Positions 45,969 to 54,375 of a stretch of 64,000 bases of DNA are shown here, in pieces; positions within the stretch are counted from its first letter, which is position 1, and every line of letters begins with the position of its first letter. The notes beneath the pieces were generated by a model, which was not told the DNA's origin, did not search any database, and worked only from the letters and a program-made list of their open reading frames with translations. This DNA comes from Ferroplasma acidarmanus Fer1 (GTDB lineage Archaea > Thermoplasmatota > Thermoplasmata > Thermoplasmatales > Thermoplasmataceae), in NCBI RefSeq assembly GCF_000152265.2, contig NC_021592.1:620001-684000 (forward strand), written 5' to 3'. The position numbers and the translations under genes were made by a program.

Positions 45969-46183
45969 CTTGCATCACGAGTGTAAGAACAAAAGCACAT
46001 GAATAGACTTAAAGTTTTTTTTTACTGGATATGTTATCATAGTAAAAGACTATGTTACCCATATTGAATAAATATATTTGAGCTAATTAGGTAATAAATA
46101 AAATATATAGTTATTATAAAAGTATATACATTTATCCATAATAAAAAGGGTAATGTTTTTGAAACAATGATTTATAACATATA

Positions 46184-46786
46184 ATGGATCTTGATGAATA
46201 TATATCCAGGTTGAAGAGTTCTTCAGCAACACCAGGAGGCGGCTCCGCATCTGCCATATCATCCATATTCGCTGCGTCGCTTAATTCTATGGCAGCATTG
46301 CTTTCTACCGGGAAGCCTAAATTGTCAGCATATGAAAATGATTTCAAACAGATATCTGAAGAATCAGACAATATTATTGAAAAGTTAAAAATCCTCAGCA
46401 ATGAAGATGAAAAATCATTTCAGGGCATTATGGATGCATTGCATATGGATAAGGCCGATAAAAACAGGAGAACTGCAATAGATATGGCAATTCAAAATAG
46501 CATCGGGGTGTCTTGGGACATTGCCAGAATTTCTATACATAATATGGAAAATGCACTTTACCTCTGTGAACATGGAAACAGAAATTTAATCACAGATTCT
46601 ATAACAGCAGCATATATGGCATACGCCACAGTGCATACATCATTAAACAACATAAAAATAAACCTGAAGTTCCAGAAATCCGTGGATTTTAAGGCTGAAG
46701 AGCTGTTAAAACTCAAATTTTTTATGGAAGCTGTGGAGTTTGTTATGGAAAAAGTTAAAAAAATAGAAAGTTCAGTTATTCCCTGA
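46184..46786 (+). CDS. fchA: Formiminotransferase-cyclodeaminase family protein (cyclodeaminase domain)
   Basis: 200 residues, the stand-alone cyclodeaminase, which turns 5-formimino-THF or acts as methenyl-THF cyclohydrolase-like partner in folate one-carbon flow. The diagnostic ATPGGGSASAI loop is at residues 15-25, followed by helical bundle segments. Followed 37 bases on by formate-THF ligase on the same strand, which supports a joint role in producing methenyl-THF. Confidence 0.88.
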   Translation: MDLDEYISRLKSSSATPGGGSASAISSIFAASLNSMAALLSTGKPKLSAYENDFKQISEESDNIIEKLKILSNEDEKSFQGIMDALHMDKADKNRRTAIDMAIQNSIGVSWDIARISIHNMENALYLCEHGNRNLITDSITAAYMAYATVHTSLNNIKINLKFQKSVDFKAEELLKLKFFMEAVEFVMEKVKKIESSVIP

Positions 46787-46823
46787 ACAAAAATTTTTAC
46801 TATATAATTGTTATTATCACACA

Positions 46824-48437
46824 ATGTTACAGGATATACAGGAAATTTTGAAAAGTTTAGGAATAAATGATTACGAATTATATGGAAAATATGCCGCAAA
46901 AATTGGCATTTCAAACTGCAATGGTGGAAAACGCCATGGAAAACTGATACTTATGACTGCAATGACGCCCACGCCTGCAGGTGAAGGCAAAACAACAACT
47001 GCAATAGGACTTGCCCAGGCATTGAAAAAATTAGGCAAAAATGCTGGTATTGCAATACGTGAGCCTTCACTTGGCCCGTGCTTCGGTGTTAAGGGAGGGG
47101 CAACAGGCGGTGGCAAATCCACAGTGGAACCCTCAGATAAAATTAACCTTATATTTACAGGGGATTTCCCCGCAATTTCGGCTGCGCATAATTTACTATC
47201 TGCAATGATTAACAATCATATATATTTCGGCAATGAACTTGGCATTGACCCTAAAAAAATAACCTTTCCAAGGACTGTGGATATGGATGACCGGTCCTTA
47301 AGATCAATAATAGTGGGAAATGGAGGAAAAAGCAATGGGGTTCTGGCAAATGATTCCTTTGTAATTACAGCGGCATCCGAGATAATGGCAATAATGGCAC
47401 TTTCGAAAAGTTTCCAGGATCTGAAGAACAGACTGGGAAATATAATAATAGGATATACGCCAAATAATCGCCCTGTCTTTGCTAGGGATATAAAGGCAAA
47501 CGGCGCTATGGCAGCGTTGCTGGCTGACGCACTGAAGCCAAATATTGCTCAGAGCGTGGAAAATGTGCCAGCAATTATACACACAGGGCCATTTGGAAAT
47601 ATTGCCCATGGAACTTCAAGCATCCTTGGAGATTATGCAGCACTGAATATGTTTGAATATACTGTTACTGAGGCAGGATTTGGATCAGACCTTGGCTTTG
47701 AAAAATTCATGGATATAGTAACAAGGGAGGCAGAATTGCCGGTAAACGCTGTGGTTATTGTCGCTACAATCAGGGCTATAAAGCACCATGGCAATGCGGA
47801 AAATATAGATTCTGAAAACCTACCTGCTATTGAAAAGGGTATTGGTAACCTCCTTGCACACGTTAAAAATGTGAGGAATTTCGGGATTGAGCCTGTTGTT
47901 GCATTGAATATCCACCCCCTGGACACCGAACAGGAAATTAAAAAAGTATGCGGGCTGCTTGATTCTGCCGGAATAAAATATGCTGAATCAAGGGTATATT
48001 CCAGTGGAGGGGAAGGTGGCGTTGACCTTGCCAGAAAAGTCCTGGAATCTATAGGTGAAAATAAGATTAATTATGCATACAGCATGGATGATCCCATAAA
48101 AGCCAAGATTGAAAAGATAGCTAAAACAGTTTACGGCGCAGATGGGGTAGAATATTCAAAAGAAGCACTTATGGATATTAAACACGCAGAACGTAACGGC
48201 TTTTCCTCATTCTATGTATGCATGGCAAAGACACAATCTTCGTTATCCGACAATCCATCTTTGATAAATGTACCTGTAAATTTCAAAGTAAAGGTGAATT
48301 CTGTGTCTATAAATGCCGGGTCAAAGTTCATAATACCAATACTGGGAAGCATAATGACAATGCCAGGGTTGCCACGCCATCCTGCAGCCGAGAACATCGA
48401 TATAGATGATAAAGGAGTTATCACAGGTCTGTCATGA
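46824..48437 (+). CDS. fhs: Formate--tetrahydrofolate ligase
   Basis: 537 residues. It makes 10-formyl-THF from formate, THF and ATP. The P-loop TPAGEGKTTTAIGL is intact; REPSLGPCFGVKGGATGGG, the formate/THF region PSDKINLIFTGDFPAI and AIEYF-like signatures follow, and the C-terminal TMPGLPRHPAAENIDID is conserved. A typical 550-residue enzyme. It works with the cyclodeaminase encoded just upstream; the 10-formyl-THF would go to purine synthesis. Confidence 0.95.
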   Translation: MLQDIQEILKSLGINDYELYGKYAAKIGISNCNGGKRHGKLILMTAMTPTPAGEGKTTTAIGLAQALKKLGKNAGIAIREPSLGPCFGVKGGATGGGKSTVEPSDKINLIFTGDFPAISAAHNLLSAMINNHIYFGNELGIDPKKITFPRTVDMDDRSLRSIIVGNGGKSNGVLANDSFVITAASEIMAIMALSKSFQDLKNRLGNIIIGYTPNNRPVFARDIKANGAMAALLADALKPNIAQSVENVPAIIHTGPFGNIAHGTSSILGDYAALNMFEYTVTEAGFGSDLGFEKFMDIVTREAELPVNAVVIVATIRAIKHHGNAENIDSENLPAIEKGIGNLLAHVKNVRNFGIEPVVALNIHPLDTEQEIKKVCGLLDSAGIKYAESRVYSSGGEGGVDLARKVLESIGENKINYAYSMDDPIKAKIEKIAKTVYGADGVEYSKEALMDIKHAERNGFSSFYVCMAKTQSSLSDNPSLINVPVNFKVKVNSVSINAGSKFIIPILGSIMTMPGLPRHPAAENIDIDDKGVITGLS

Positions 48438-48491
48438 ATATTCAAATAGTCAACTACTTAAAGTTTATTTAGGCATACCTAATTATCAGGA

Positions 48492-49757
48492 ATGGAAAGA
48501 CAGGTAAAGAAAAAGCCTGTTGCTAATGCATATTACATTTCAATCGGCGCCATTAGCATTTTCGTTGCAAGCTACAATATAGCTATAATATCTGTAGCAC
48601 TAAAACCCATAGAAAATGCATTTCAAACCGGCACCGGTATAGTATATCTTCTGGGTGCATTGATATTTGTTGGCGCCATGATAGGTGCGATAATAAGTGG
48701 GGTATTTTCTGACAGGTTTGGCAGGGTCAGCATACTTACAATAGATATAGTAACGTTTATAGGTGCAGGCATCGGGAGTGCATTATCCACCAATATCGCA
48801 ATGCTGATGTTTTTCCGGACACTGGTAGGAGTTGGTGTTGGAATTGATTATGTTGTAATTTTCACATATATTTCTGAGATTCTTGCCACAAAAAATTCTA
48901 CAAGGAATTTAGCCCTGATAATGTTCTTTGCCAATTTTGGAATATTATTTTCTTACCTCATAGGAGGAACGTTGTTGACTCTTGGATCTACAGGCTGGAG
49001 ATATGCACTGCTCTCCGGAGCCATATTGGCAATAGTCCCCCTGATTATGAGAAGCAGGCTCAAGGAATCCACCCTATGGAAATTTAAGAGAATAAAGTCT
49101 ATAAAAACCATATTAAAAGATGTAACGTCAAGGGAAAACAGAAAATATCTTTACAGATTTTCCATTCCATGGTTCCTTTACCAGATTGGGGACCAGAGCC
49201 TTACGATGTTTCTGCCATTTATACTTATATCTGCACTGGGTATTTCTGTAGTCAGCGGGGCGTTTTCGGCTGTGCTTGTCAAAGCATTTACCATACCTGC
49301 ATCAATAGTAGCATTTTTAATCATACAGAGGCTTGGAACAAGAAAACTCCAGGCTACTGGATTTATTATAAGGTCAGTATTTCTCGGGATACTTGGGTTC
49401 GGCCTATATTTCGCATTAAGGTTTACCGGAATAGAAATTATAATACTTCTGGGATTTGCATTCTTCTTCGGTTCCATGGGGCCGGATAAGACCACAGTAA
49501 TAATGCCAGTTGAAAAATATGACGAATCGATTCGTGGTTCAGGGCAGGGATTCAATGAAATGGCCGGGAGATTTGGCGGGCTTATAGGTATCCTTGCATT
49601 TGCCCTCTTCGGGATGGCGGGCATAGACATAGGGCTTATATTTCTATCCATCACGTGTATTCTCGGATTCATAATAACGGTTATATGCCGAGATAAAAAT
49701 ATAGTGGAAAATATTTCTAAAAATGCAAAGGAAGAATACTATGCCAGGACAAAGTAA
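48492..49757 (+). CDS. MFS transporter (aromatic-acid/metabolite type)
   Basis: 421 residues with 12 membrane spans. Motif SGVFSDRFGRVSIL (the G-x-L-x-D-R-x-G-R-x loop) is between TM2 and TM3; RTLVGVGVGIDYVV lies before TM5. The C-terminal tail ends VENISKNAKEEYYARTK. That tail, and the bases just after the stop, match a degenerate stretch at 52.6-52.7 kb next to the DUF35 gene, showing that this gene once neighboured a copy of DUF35. Substrate unknown. Confidence 0.9.
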   Translation: MERQVKKKPVANAYYISIGAISIFVASYNIAIISVALKPIENAFQTGTGIVYLLGALIFVGAMIGAIISGVFSDRFGRVSILTIDIVTFIGAGIGSALSTNIAMLMFFRTLVGVGVGIDYVVIFTYISEILATKNSTRNLALIMFFANFGILFSYLIGGTLLTLGSTGWRYALLSGAILAIVPLIMRSRLKESTLWKFKRIKSIKTILKDVTSRENRKYLYRFSIPWFLYQIGDQSLTMFLPFILISALGISVVSGAFSAVLVKAFTIPASIVAFLIIQRLGTRKLQATGFIIRSVFLGILGFGLYFALRFTGIEIIILLGFAFFFGSMGPDKTTVIMPVEKYDESIRGSGQGFNEMAGRFGGLIGILAFALFGMAGIDIGLIFLSITCILGFIITVICRDKNIVENISKNAKEEYYARTK

Positions 49758-49789
49758 ACATCATTTACAATGAAAACCTGAATTTCCTT
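49745..49789 (-). pseudogene. Ghost of a DUF35 gene 3' end
   Basis: Read on the minus strand, 49745-49789 encodes KEIQVFIVNDVYFVL, almost the same as the C-terminus of the DUF35 protein at 52.66 kb (FTVNDVYFVLE). It overlaps the last codons of the MFS gene in the same way that DUF35 overlaps an MFS relic at 52.66 kb. Only these 15 residues remain. Confidence 0.6.
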
Positions 49790-49828
49790 ACTGTTATTCA
49801 TCGATTTAATCAATTTTATAAAATTTAA

Positions 49829-50149
49829 CTAAATTATTAAATATCTCATCGTTACCAGCAAGGATTTTGCCATTTCGTATATCCTATTTATTGTGAAAAC
49901 ACGTGGTTCTATATCAATTGGCATATAAGGGTCCATGAATTCTATTTCACTTCTGGTTGAATCTGTAATTATTATAACATCGTCATCTGAAAATGGAGTA
50001 TAATCTCTTCTGGCAAGAGAACCAATCAAAATTGTTAACAATGAACCTTTTTTAATTGAATTATTTCCATATTCAACAAGTTTTTCAAAAATAAAAGGGT
50101 AATTAATTTCGTATGTTCTTGTTGCAGAATTCGAATATTTCCTTTGCAT
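49829..50149 (-). CDS. MNT-type nucleotidyltransferase (minimal, HEPN partner)
   Basis: 106 residues. The nucleotidyltransferase motif GSLARRDYTPFSDDDVI (G-S-x-x-R-x8-S-D-x-D) is intact, with a third acidic residue in IDIEPR. In HEPN/MNT pairs this protein adds nucleotides to, or otherwise restrains, the HEPN toxin. The ATG at 50149 lies inside the end of the HEPN gene (47-base overlap), so they are translationally linked. Confidence 0.85.
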   Translation of the reverse strand: MQRKYSNSATRTYEINYPFIFEKLVEYGNNSIKKGSLLTILIGSLARRDYTPFSDDDVIIITDSTRSEIEFMDPYMPIDIEPRVFTINRIYEMAKSLLVTMRYLII

Positions 50150-50492
50150 AATTTAAACACCTCTTTGCGTCTTCTATTGAGTAGTACTCAAACGGGGACC
50201 CCTCAGTATAATAATCCGGGTATCTTGAACCTATATACACTCTATCGAGTTCCATTGCTTTGTCAGCTAGACTCTTATCTATATCAAATTCTGTAAGTTG
50301 CAACAGCATCCTTGATACAGAATGGCTCCATATTTCCTTATTTATTGAATGGTACAAGGCTATCACTGCTTTCTCAGCAGATTGCTGGGATGCAAAGCAA
50401 GCCCATTCGTATTTTTCATTATTTAATGAGCCTTCAGCCTCTTCGAGATCCCTTTTAGCCTGTTTTAGCCAATCCATCGATCTTGATGGCAT
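50103..50492 (-). CDS. HEPN-domain protein (toxin-antitoxin partner)
   Basis: 129 residues, the helical HEPN fold: DWLKQAKRDLEEAEGSL and WACFASQQSAEKAVIALYHSINKE are typical, with SRYPDYYTEGSPFEYY and DAKRCLNYAKEIFEF in the second half. The RNase-type R-x4-6-H motif is not evident, so nuclease activity is uncertain. It precedes and overlaps the MNT gene. The pair fits the common archaeal HEPN/MNT toxin-antitoxin or nucleotide-binding module. Confidence 0.85.
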   Translation of the reverse strand: MPSRSMDWLKQAKRDLEEAEGSLNNEKYEWACFASQQSAEKAVIALYHSINKEIWSHSVSRMLLQLTEFDIDKSLADKAMELDRVYIGSRYPDYYTEGSPFEYYSIEDAKRCLNYAKEIFEFCNKNIRN

Positions 50493-50657
50493 TTATTTAC
50501 TATAATTAAAGTCTTTATTAGCATTTCTATGATTTTGTGGTTCTTAAATTTCTGTTTTTATGTAAATTTATTTTCTTATGGAAATTATCAAGGTTCTTTT
50601 TCGGTAGTACATATAATTTGTATAAAATTCTGTAGAAACTAAAGAATATTAGAAATT

Positions 50658-51061
50658 ATGTTCGTCTACTCAACAACATTTTCCGGTGAATTTTATAGTT
50701 TAGTAGCTGCCGCTGCCTATACAATCATAGGAACTGCTATAATTCTAGGTAATCCATAATGTATACATTATAACAGTTATTTACCTACTGTATGCAACAT
50801 TTGCATTTACCAGTTTCCCTGCCTTGTTCGCCTACGTTGCACTGACAATACCGCAGAAATTTTGCACCAGGCCCAACGCACTTGTATGTAATTTTGGCAA
50901 TATAGTTGGGGATCTATAGACATTGCAATAGTAACAATCCTGCTCTATGCCCATGTGGCACTTTACACATCGCTGCTTGTAATGCTAATATTCTCTGTCA
51001 TTCTATAATTATGCTCCCATCAAAAATGAAGCAGAAAGAACTGGCATCATGGATTTGAAAA
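50658..51061 (+). pseudogene. Decayed membrane transporter
   Basis: Three reading-frame pieces in different frames join to a membrane protein: EFYSLVAAAAYTIIGTAII, then IYLLYATFAFTSFPALFAYV with LTIPQKFCTRPNALVCNFGN, then DIAIVTILLYAHVALYTSLL and MLPSKMKQKELAS, broken by at least three frameshifts or stops. The positive loop followed by hydrophobic spans suggests the C-terminal half of a major facilitator-type transporter. 50493-50657 holds nothing else. Confidence 0.65.
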
Positions 51062-51276
51062 GTTAATTTTATAAATTTATTAGCCTTTACAAATTTCTGA
51101 ACAGGTAACCTCCAATCATTCGGAAAATGAATTGACATAGCATCGTATATAACATTTAAAAATTGGAAACTGTCATGTATATATGATAACAGAAAGTTCT
51201 AAAATTTAACATATGAAAGTAAATATTACAATAAAAAACAATATCACTGAAAATATCAGGAGTTCCCGGTAGCAGA

Positions 51277-51504
51277 TTACCGGTTTATACGGCGCCGGTT
51301 TTTAAGGTACTGTTCTATAGAACCTGCAATAAGAAACGATATGGCCAAAAATATTAATGTTAAGTCTATAACATCGAATATAAAGGTTTTCTGAATGGAT
51401 AAAGGGATAGTGTTAAATATTGTAAGTGCGTTCAAACCTGTAAACGATAACATCAACATCACAAAAATCTCCTGGTATTTATTATTAAAATGGTATTTTA
51501 TCAT
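51277..51504 (-). CDS. Small two-span membrane protein, partner of the secreted protein upstream
   Basis: 75 residues, two membrane spans (about residues 12-33 and 42-63) and a basic end (LKNRRRINR). Its start overlaps the stop of the secreted-protein gene by four bases, so it is translated with it. Function unknown; a small membrane partner directly after a secreted protein suggests anchoring, processing or immunity (inference). A short CCGGTA/TACCGG inverted repeat at its 3' end may be a terminator. Confidence 0.65.
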   Translation of the reverse strand: MIKYHFNNKYQEIFVMLMLSFTGLNALTIFNTIPLSIQKTFIFDVIDLTLIFLAISFLIAGSIEQYLKNRRRINR

Positions 51505-52316
51505 GCTATATTACCCTCATATAATGTCACTCTATGTGAGCCGTATTCGTTATAACTATTAGGCACGGCACTTGCAGGAGCATTAATCCAGGTATATGGA
51601 ACAAACCATGCATGTGCTTCATAGAAATATACTCCATTGTTTCCTCCCTCTTCATCAAAAAATGCGATCGTAGCGGCTCCTATCACCGCTATTGCTGCTA
51701 AAGCTCCCATTGAACCGATTCCGCTTAATGCGCCTATAGCACCTATATATGTTATTAAGACTTCTGTATTACTCTCACTAAATGCACATGCCCATCCAGA
51801 AGGGCCAGTACTCCTTGTTGCGTAAAGATCAATATATACATCACTACTAATTCCTTTAACTGATGCTTTATTGACATTATGATTTAGTATAGTTATGTTA
51901 TAATTTCCGGATTTTGAATATAATGGTATCACACTATAATTGTAATTATTACCATGCGTATTATTTACCAATAACGATTCATGGAATAACTGACCGTTTT
52001 TATATATATGTAATAATTCTCCAGTTACATTATCTGTGCCATTATAAAACGTGTAAGACATTGTTAATACTGTATTATTAGAAACATCGGTAACGGCGTT
52101 AACGTCATTAGCATTATTAAATACCTTTGTATGGCTTACATTATGGAAATCTTTAAAATCATATTTATTTAAATAGTAATTTAACTCCGGTATATGTGTT
52201 TTATCAACAGTATTATTTTCGTGGTTAAAATATATTAAGCCCATAAATCCACTCATCATCATAATTGTAGCAAGCAATAGTGCGACCATAATTTTTCTAT
52301 TTTCACGCTTTACCAT
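51501..52316 (-). CDS. Secreted or surface protein with Gly/Ala-rich hydrophobic segment
   Basis: 271 residues from ATG 52316 (the frame extends 73 codons further through a repeat and a poly-Ile stretch, which I reject). A basic start and a hydrophobic segment (residues 9-30, ending MMMSGFMGLIYF) form a signal peptide or anchor. The outer part has many N-x-S/T sites. Residues 186-220 are a 35-residue hydrophobic, Gly/Ala-rich run without charges, followed by an acidic-Gly turn and an aromatic C-terminus. One Cys (177). No family recognised; the Gly-rich run recalls pore-forming peptides but this is only resemblance. Confidence 0.7.
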   Translation of the reverse strand: MVKRENRKIMVALLLATIMMMSGFMGLIYFNHENNTVDKTHIPELNYYLNKYDFKDFHNVSHTKVFNNANDVNAVTDVSNNTVLTMSYTFYNGTDNVTGELLHIYKNGQLFHESLLVNNTHGNNYNYSVIPLYSKSGNYNITILNHNVNKASVKGISSDVYIDLYATRSTGPSGWACAFSESNTEVLITYIGAIGALSGIGSMGALAAIAVIGAATIAFFDEEGGNNGVYFYEAHAWFVPYTWINAPASAVPNSYNEYGSHRVTLYEGNIA

Positions 52317-52343
52317 AATAATAATAATAATAATAATAATAAT
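52317..52343. repeat. (ATT)9 trinucleotide repeat abutting the start codon
   Basis: On the minus strand nine ATT units run directly into the ATG of the secreted-protein gene. They lie between a TATA-like TTTATATAT (near 52357) and the ATG, so a change in copy number would alter the leader length without changing the reading frame. Confidence 0.8.
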
Positions 52344-52390
52344 ATTAATTAATATATAAATTTTTCTACATAAACTATGGCAATTATTGA

Positions 52391-52551
52391 CTGTATATAA
52401 TAATTTTGAATTTGTTATAGGGATTAGAGAAATACTGGATTTACAATATAATGGGTCCAATAACAATTGGGGTATACAGAAAAATATTTCAAAGTACTGG
52501 AATTTCCAGTTCCTACATCCTAATCGGGCAGACACTCAATGATGGCCATAG
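52391..52551 (+). repeat. Dispersed degenerate repeat, copy B
   Basis: Aligns with copy A at 22379-22540 (about three quarters identity by eye). Here an open stretch reads GPITIGVYRKIFQSTGIS followed by SSYILIGQTLNDGH and a stop, so the family may derive from a membrane-protein gene. It ends about 55 bases before the MFS ghost. Confidence 0.6.
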
Positions 52552-52606
52552 TACATAAACTATTGTGTGTGATAGATAGAATACCTTACAGACCTATCAT
52601 TTATAA

Positions 52607-52675
52607 AGAATTAAAAATATAGTAAAAAATATTTCAAAGGAATTAAATAAAGAATTTTATTCTAAAACAAAGTAA
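52607..52675 (+). pseudogene. Ghost of an MFS transporter 3' end
   Basis: The bases encode KNIVKNISKELNKEFYSKTK and a stop; the intact MFS at 48.5 kb ends KNIVENISKNAKEEYYARTK. The preceding codons have lost frame. It overlaps the convergent DUF35 3' end exactly as the intact MFS overlaps the DUF35 ghost at 49.75 kb. Confidence 0.65.
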
Positions 52676-53106
52676 ACATCGTTTACAGTAAAATCCTGGA
52701 ATTTTTTGAATTTTGCAATTATATCCATCCCGATTTTAATTTTGCCGGTATCATCTGCATAAAGCCTAGACATAAAAAGGGAATCTATCCCTGGAAACTC
52801 AACAAGGACAAGCGTAAATGGCACATCGTTCCGGAAGCTTTCCCCGGAGTAGTAGCATGTCGTGAATGAATGTATTTTGCCCTTCAGGGGAAGTTCTATG
52901 TCCTCTGTTTCTGCACCACAATACATGCAGTATTTCCTGTACGTCCCGTATTTATATCCACATTCCGGGCATCTGGAACCCAGAAGCTTATTTTTTCCCA
53001 GGGCTATGAAAAATGGCGAATCCTGGGCATAACTGTGCCTGTATTCAGTATTATAATTCCATTCAACAACTGCAGGGTCTATCTTCATAAGTTTTTTTCC
53101 TGCCAT
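52657..53106 (-). CDS. DUF35 Zn-ribbon/OB-fold protein
   Basis: 149 residues. A rubredoxin-like zinc ribbon (CPECGYKYGTYRKYCMYCG) near residues 46-65 is followed by an OB-fold (KGKIHSFTTCYYSGESF ... PFTLVLVEFPG). In archaea DUF35 proteins bind thiolases and bridge them to partner acyl-CoA enzymes, channelling CoA intermediates. The gene starts one codon after the thiolase-like stop (adjacent), in one operon with the acyl-CoA dehydrogenase. Confidence 0.93.
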   Translation of the reverse strand: MAGKKLMKIDPAVVEWNYNTEYRHSYAQDSPFFIALGKNKLLGSRCPECGYKYGTYRKYCMYCGAETEDIELPLKGKIHSFTTCYYSGESFRNDVPFTLVLVEFPGIDSLFMSRLYADDTGKIKIGMDIIAKFKKFQDFTVNDVYFVLE

Positions 53107-54375
53107 TTAAACCGCCTCCATTATTGTAACCGCTTCATATGCCCCTGTTCCAGCATGGCTATGGATTAGCCCACGGGAAGGGGGCTTAACCTGAAGCTTT
53201 CCGTTACCCATGTGTTTTTGCATAGAACCCTGGAGCTGCCAGAAAGCGTATACTGCCTGCATTATCCCGGTTGCGCCTATGGCATGCCCGGATGCCTGGA
53301 GCCCTCCTTCCATATTCACTGGCAGGCTGCCATCCAGTTCAGGATTGCCCTCCTCTATAAATTTGCCTCCTTTGCCATAGGGGCAGAATCCCATATCCTC
53401 ATATGCCTGTATTTCGGCAGATGTGTATGCATCGTAAAGTTCAGCGAAATCGATTTCTTTTTCTGGATTTTTTATGCCAATTCTGTCATATGCCATTTTA
53501 GCTGCTAGCCTGCCGGCCCTGAAGGAATGGACGCCTGGATATTTAAGTCCTCTGTACATTGCGCTGTTTTCATTCGGGAGCAGGGGGACATCACCGAATG
53601 GCCTGTCTGCCAGCCTCATAGTATCGCTTGATGATCCTATGGCACTTATGAGTACCGGTTTTCCGGAAAATGATTTTGCAACTTCCTCTGATGCCAGTAT
53701 AGCGCAGGCAGCACCATCCGACATCAGGCAGATATCCAGCATCCTCAATGGGGTGGAAACAACAGGAGATTTTAATACATCATCTACTGTAATATTCATA
53801 GGTGCCTGTGCAAATGGGTTATTGATGGCATTTCGGTGGTTTTTTACCGATACCATTGCCATCTGTTCCTCTGTGGTACCGAATTCATACATATGCCTTG
53901 TTGCCATTAAAGCGTAATATGCGGTATAGAAACCTCCCAGTGGATAATCGAAATTTGCATCGCTTCCCAGAGCTATTATATCGTTTCCCCTCCAGGTTCC
54001 AACATGTGACATGTTTTCAAAGCCATATGCAAGGCATGTGTCCATATTCCCCGAAGCGATTTCTTCATAGGCGGTTTGAAATGCAAGCCCCCCTGTGGCT
54101 CCACCGCCTTCGATTCTCTTGGATGGCTTTCCTGCAAGCCCGATAAAGTCATTTGACATGGCACCTGCTATTAACTGCCCCTGTAGATGGTCAGAGAAGT
54201 ATGCAGATACCGAACCATCTATGTCTTTTACACTCATGCCTGCATCCTTTAATGCGTAATCAAAAGATTTTTTGACATTAAGCCTGAAATCTTCCCTGAA
54301 ATTTGATTTAACAAATTTTGTCATTCCTCCAGCTATCATATAGACTTTTTGCGGTTTATTTGACACTTTTTCCAC
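53107..54375 (-). CDS. Thiolase-like protein (SCP-x group) lacking the catalytic cysteine
   Basis: 422 residues of the thiolase superfamily, as partners with DUF35. Family features: the helix after residue 88 (RIEGGGATGGLAFQTA), SDGAACAILASEE, and GGLQASGHAIGATG with the conserved His. Where active thiolases have a nucleophilic Cys (C-A-S/T-G), this reads G92-A-T-G, and the C-terminal Cys is also missing (SHAGTGAYE). It may therefore bind CoA compounds without claisen chemistry, or use a different mechanism. Operon: acyl-CoA dehydrogenase, this gene, DUF35; overlap with the dehydrogenase is 20 bases. Confidence 0.92.
   Translation of the reverse strand: MEKVSNKPQKVYMIAGGMTKFVKSNFREDFRLNVKKSFDYALKDAGMSVKDIDGSVSAYFSDHLQGQLIAGAMSNDFIGLAGKPSKRIEGGGATGGLAFQTAYEEIASGNMDTCLAYGFENMSHVGTWRGNDIIALGSDANFDYPLGGFYTAYYALMATRHMYEFGTTEEQMAMVSVKNHRNAINNPFAQAPMNITVDDVLKSPVVSTPLRMLDICLMSDGAACAILASEEVAKSFSGKPVLISAIGSSSDTMRLADRPFGDVPLLPNENSAMYRGLKYPGVHSFRAGRLAAKMAYDRIGIKNPEKEIDFAELYDAYTSAEIQAYEDMGFCPYGKGGKFIEEGNPELDGSLPVNMEGGLQASGHAIGATGIMQAVYAFWQLQGSMQKHMGNGKLQVKPPSRGLIHSHAGTGAYEAVTIMEAV

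Noticed and set aside
52317-52535. 73-codon N-terminal extension of the secreted-protein frame
   Set aside because: It runs through the degenerate repeat copy B and the (ATT)9 tract, giving a poly-Ile stretch; the signal peptide begins at ATG 52316.
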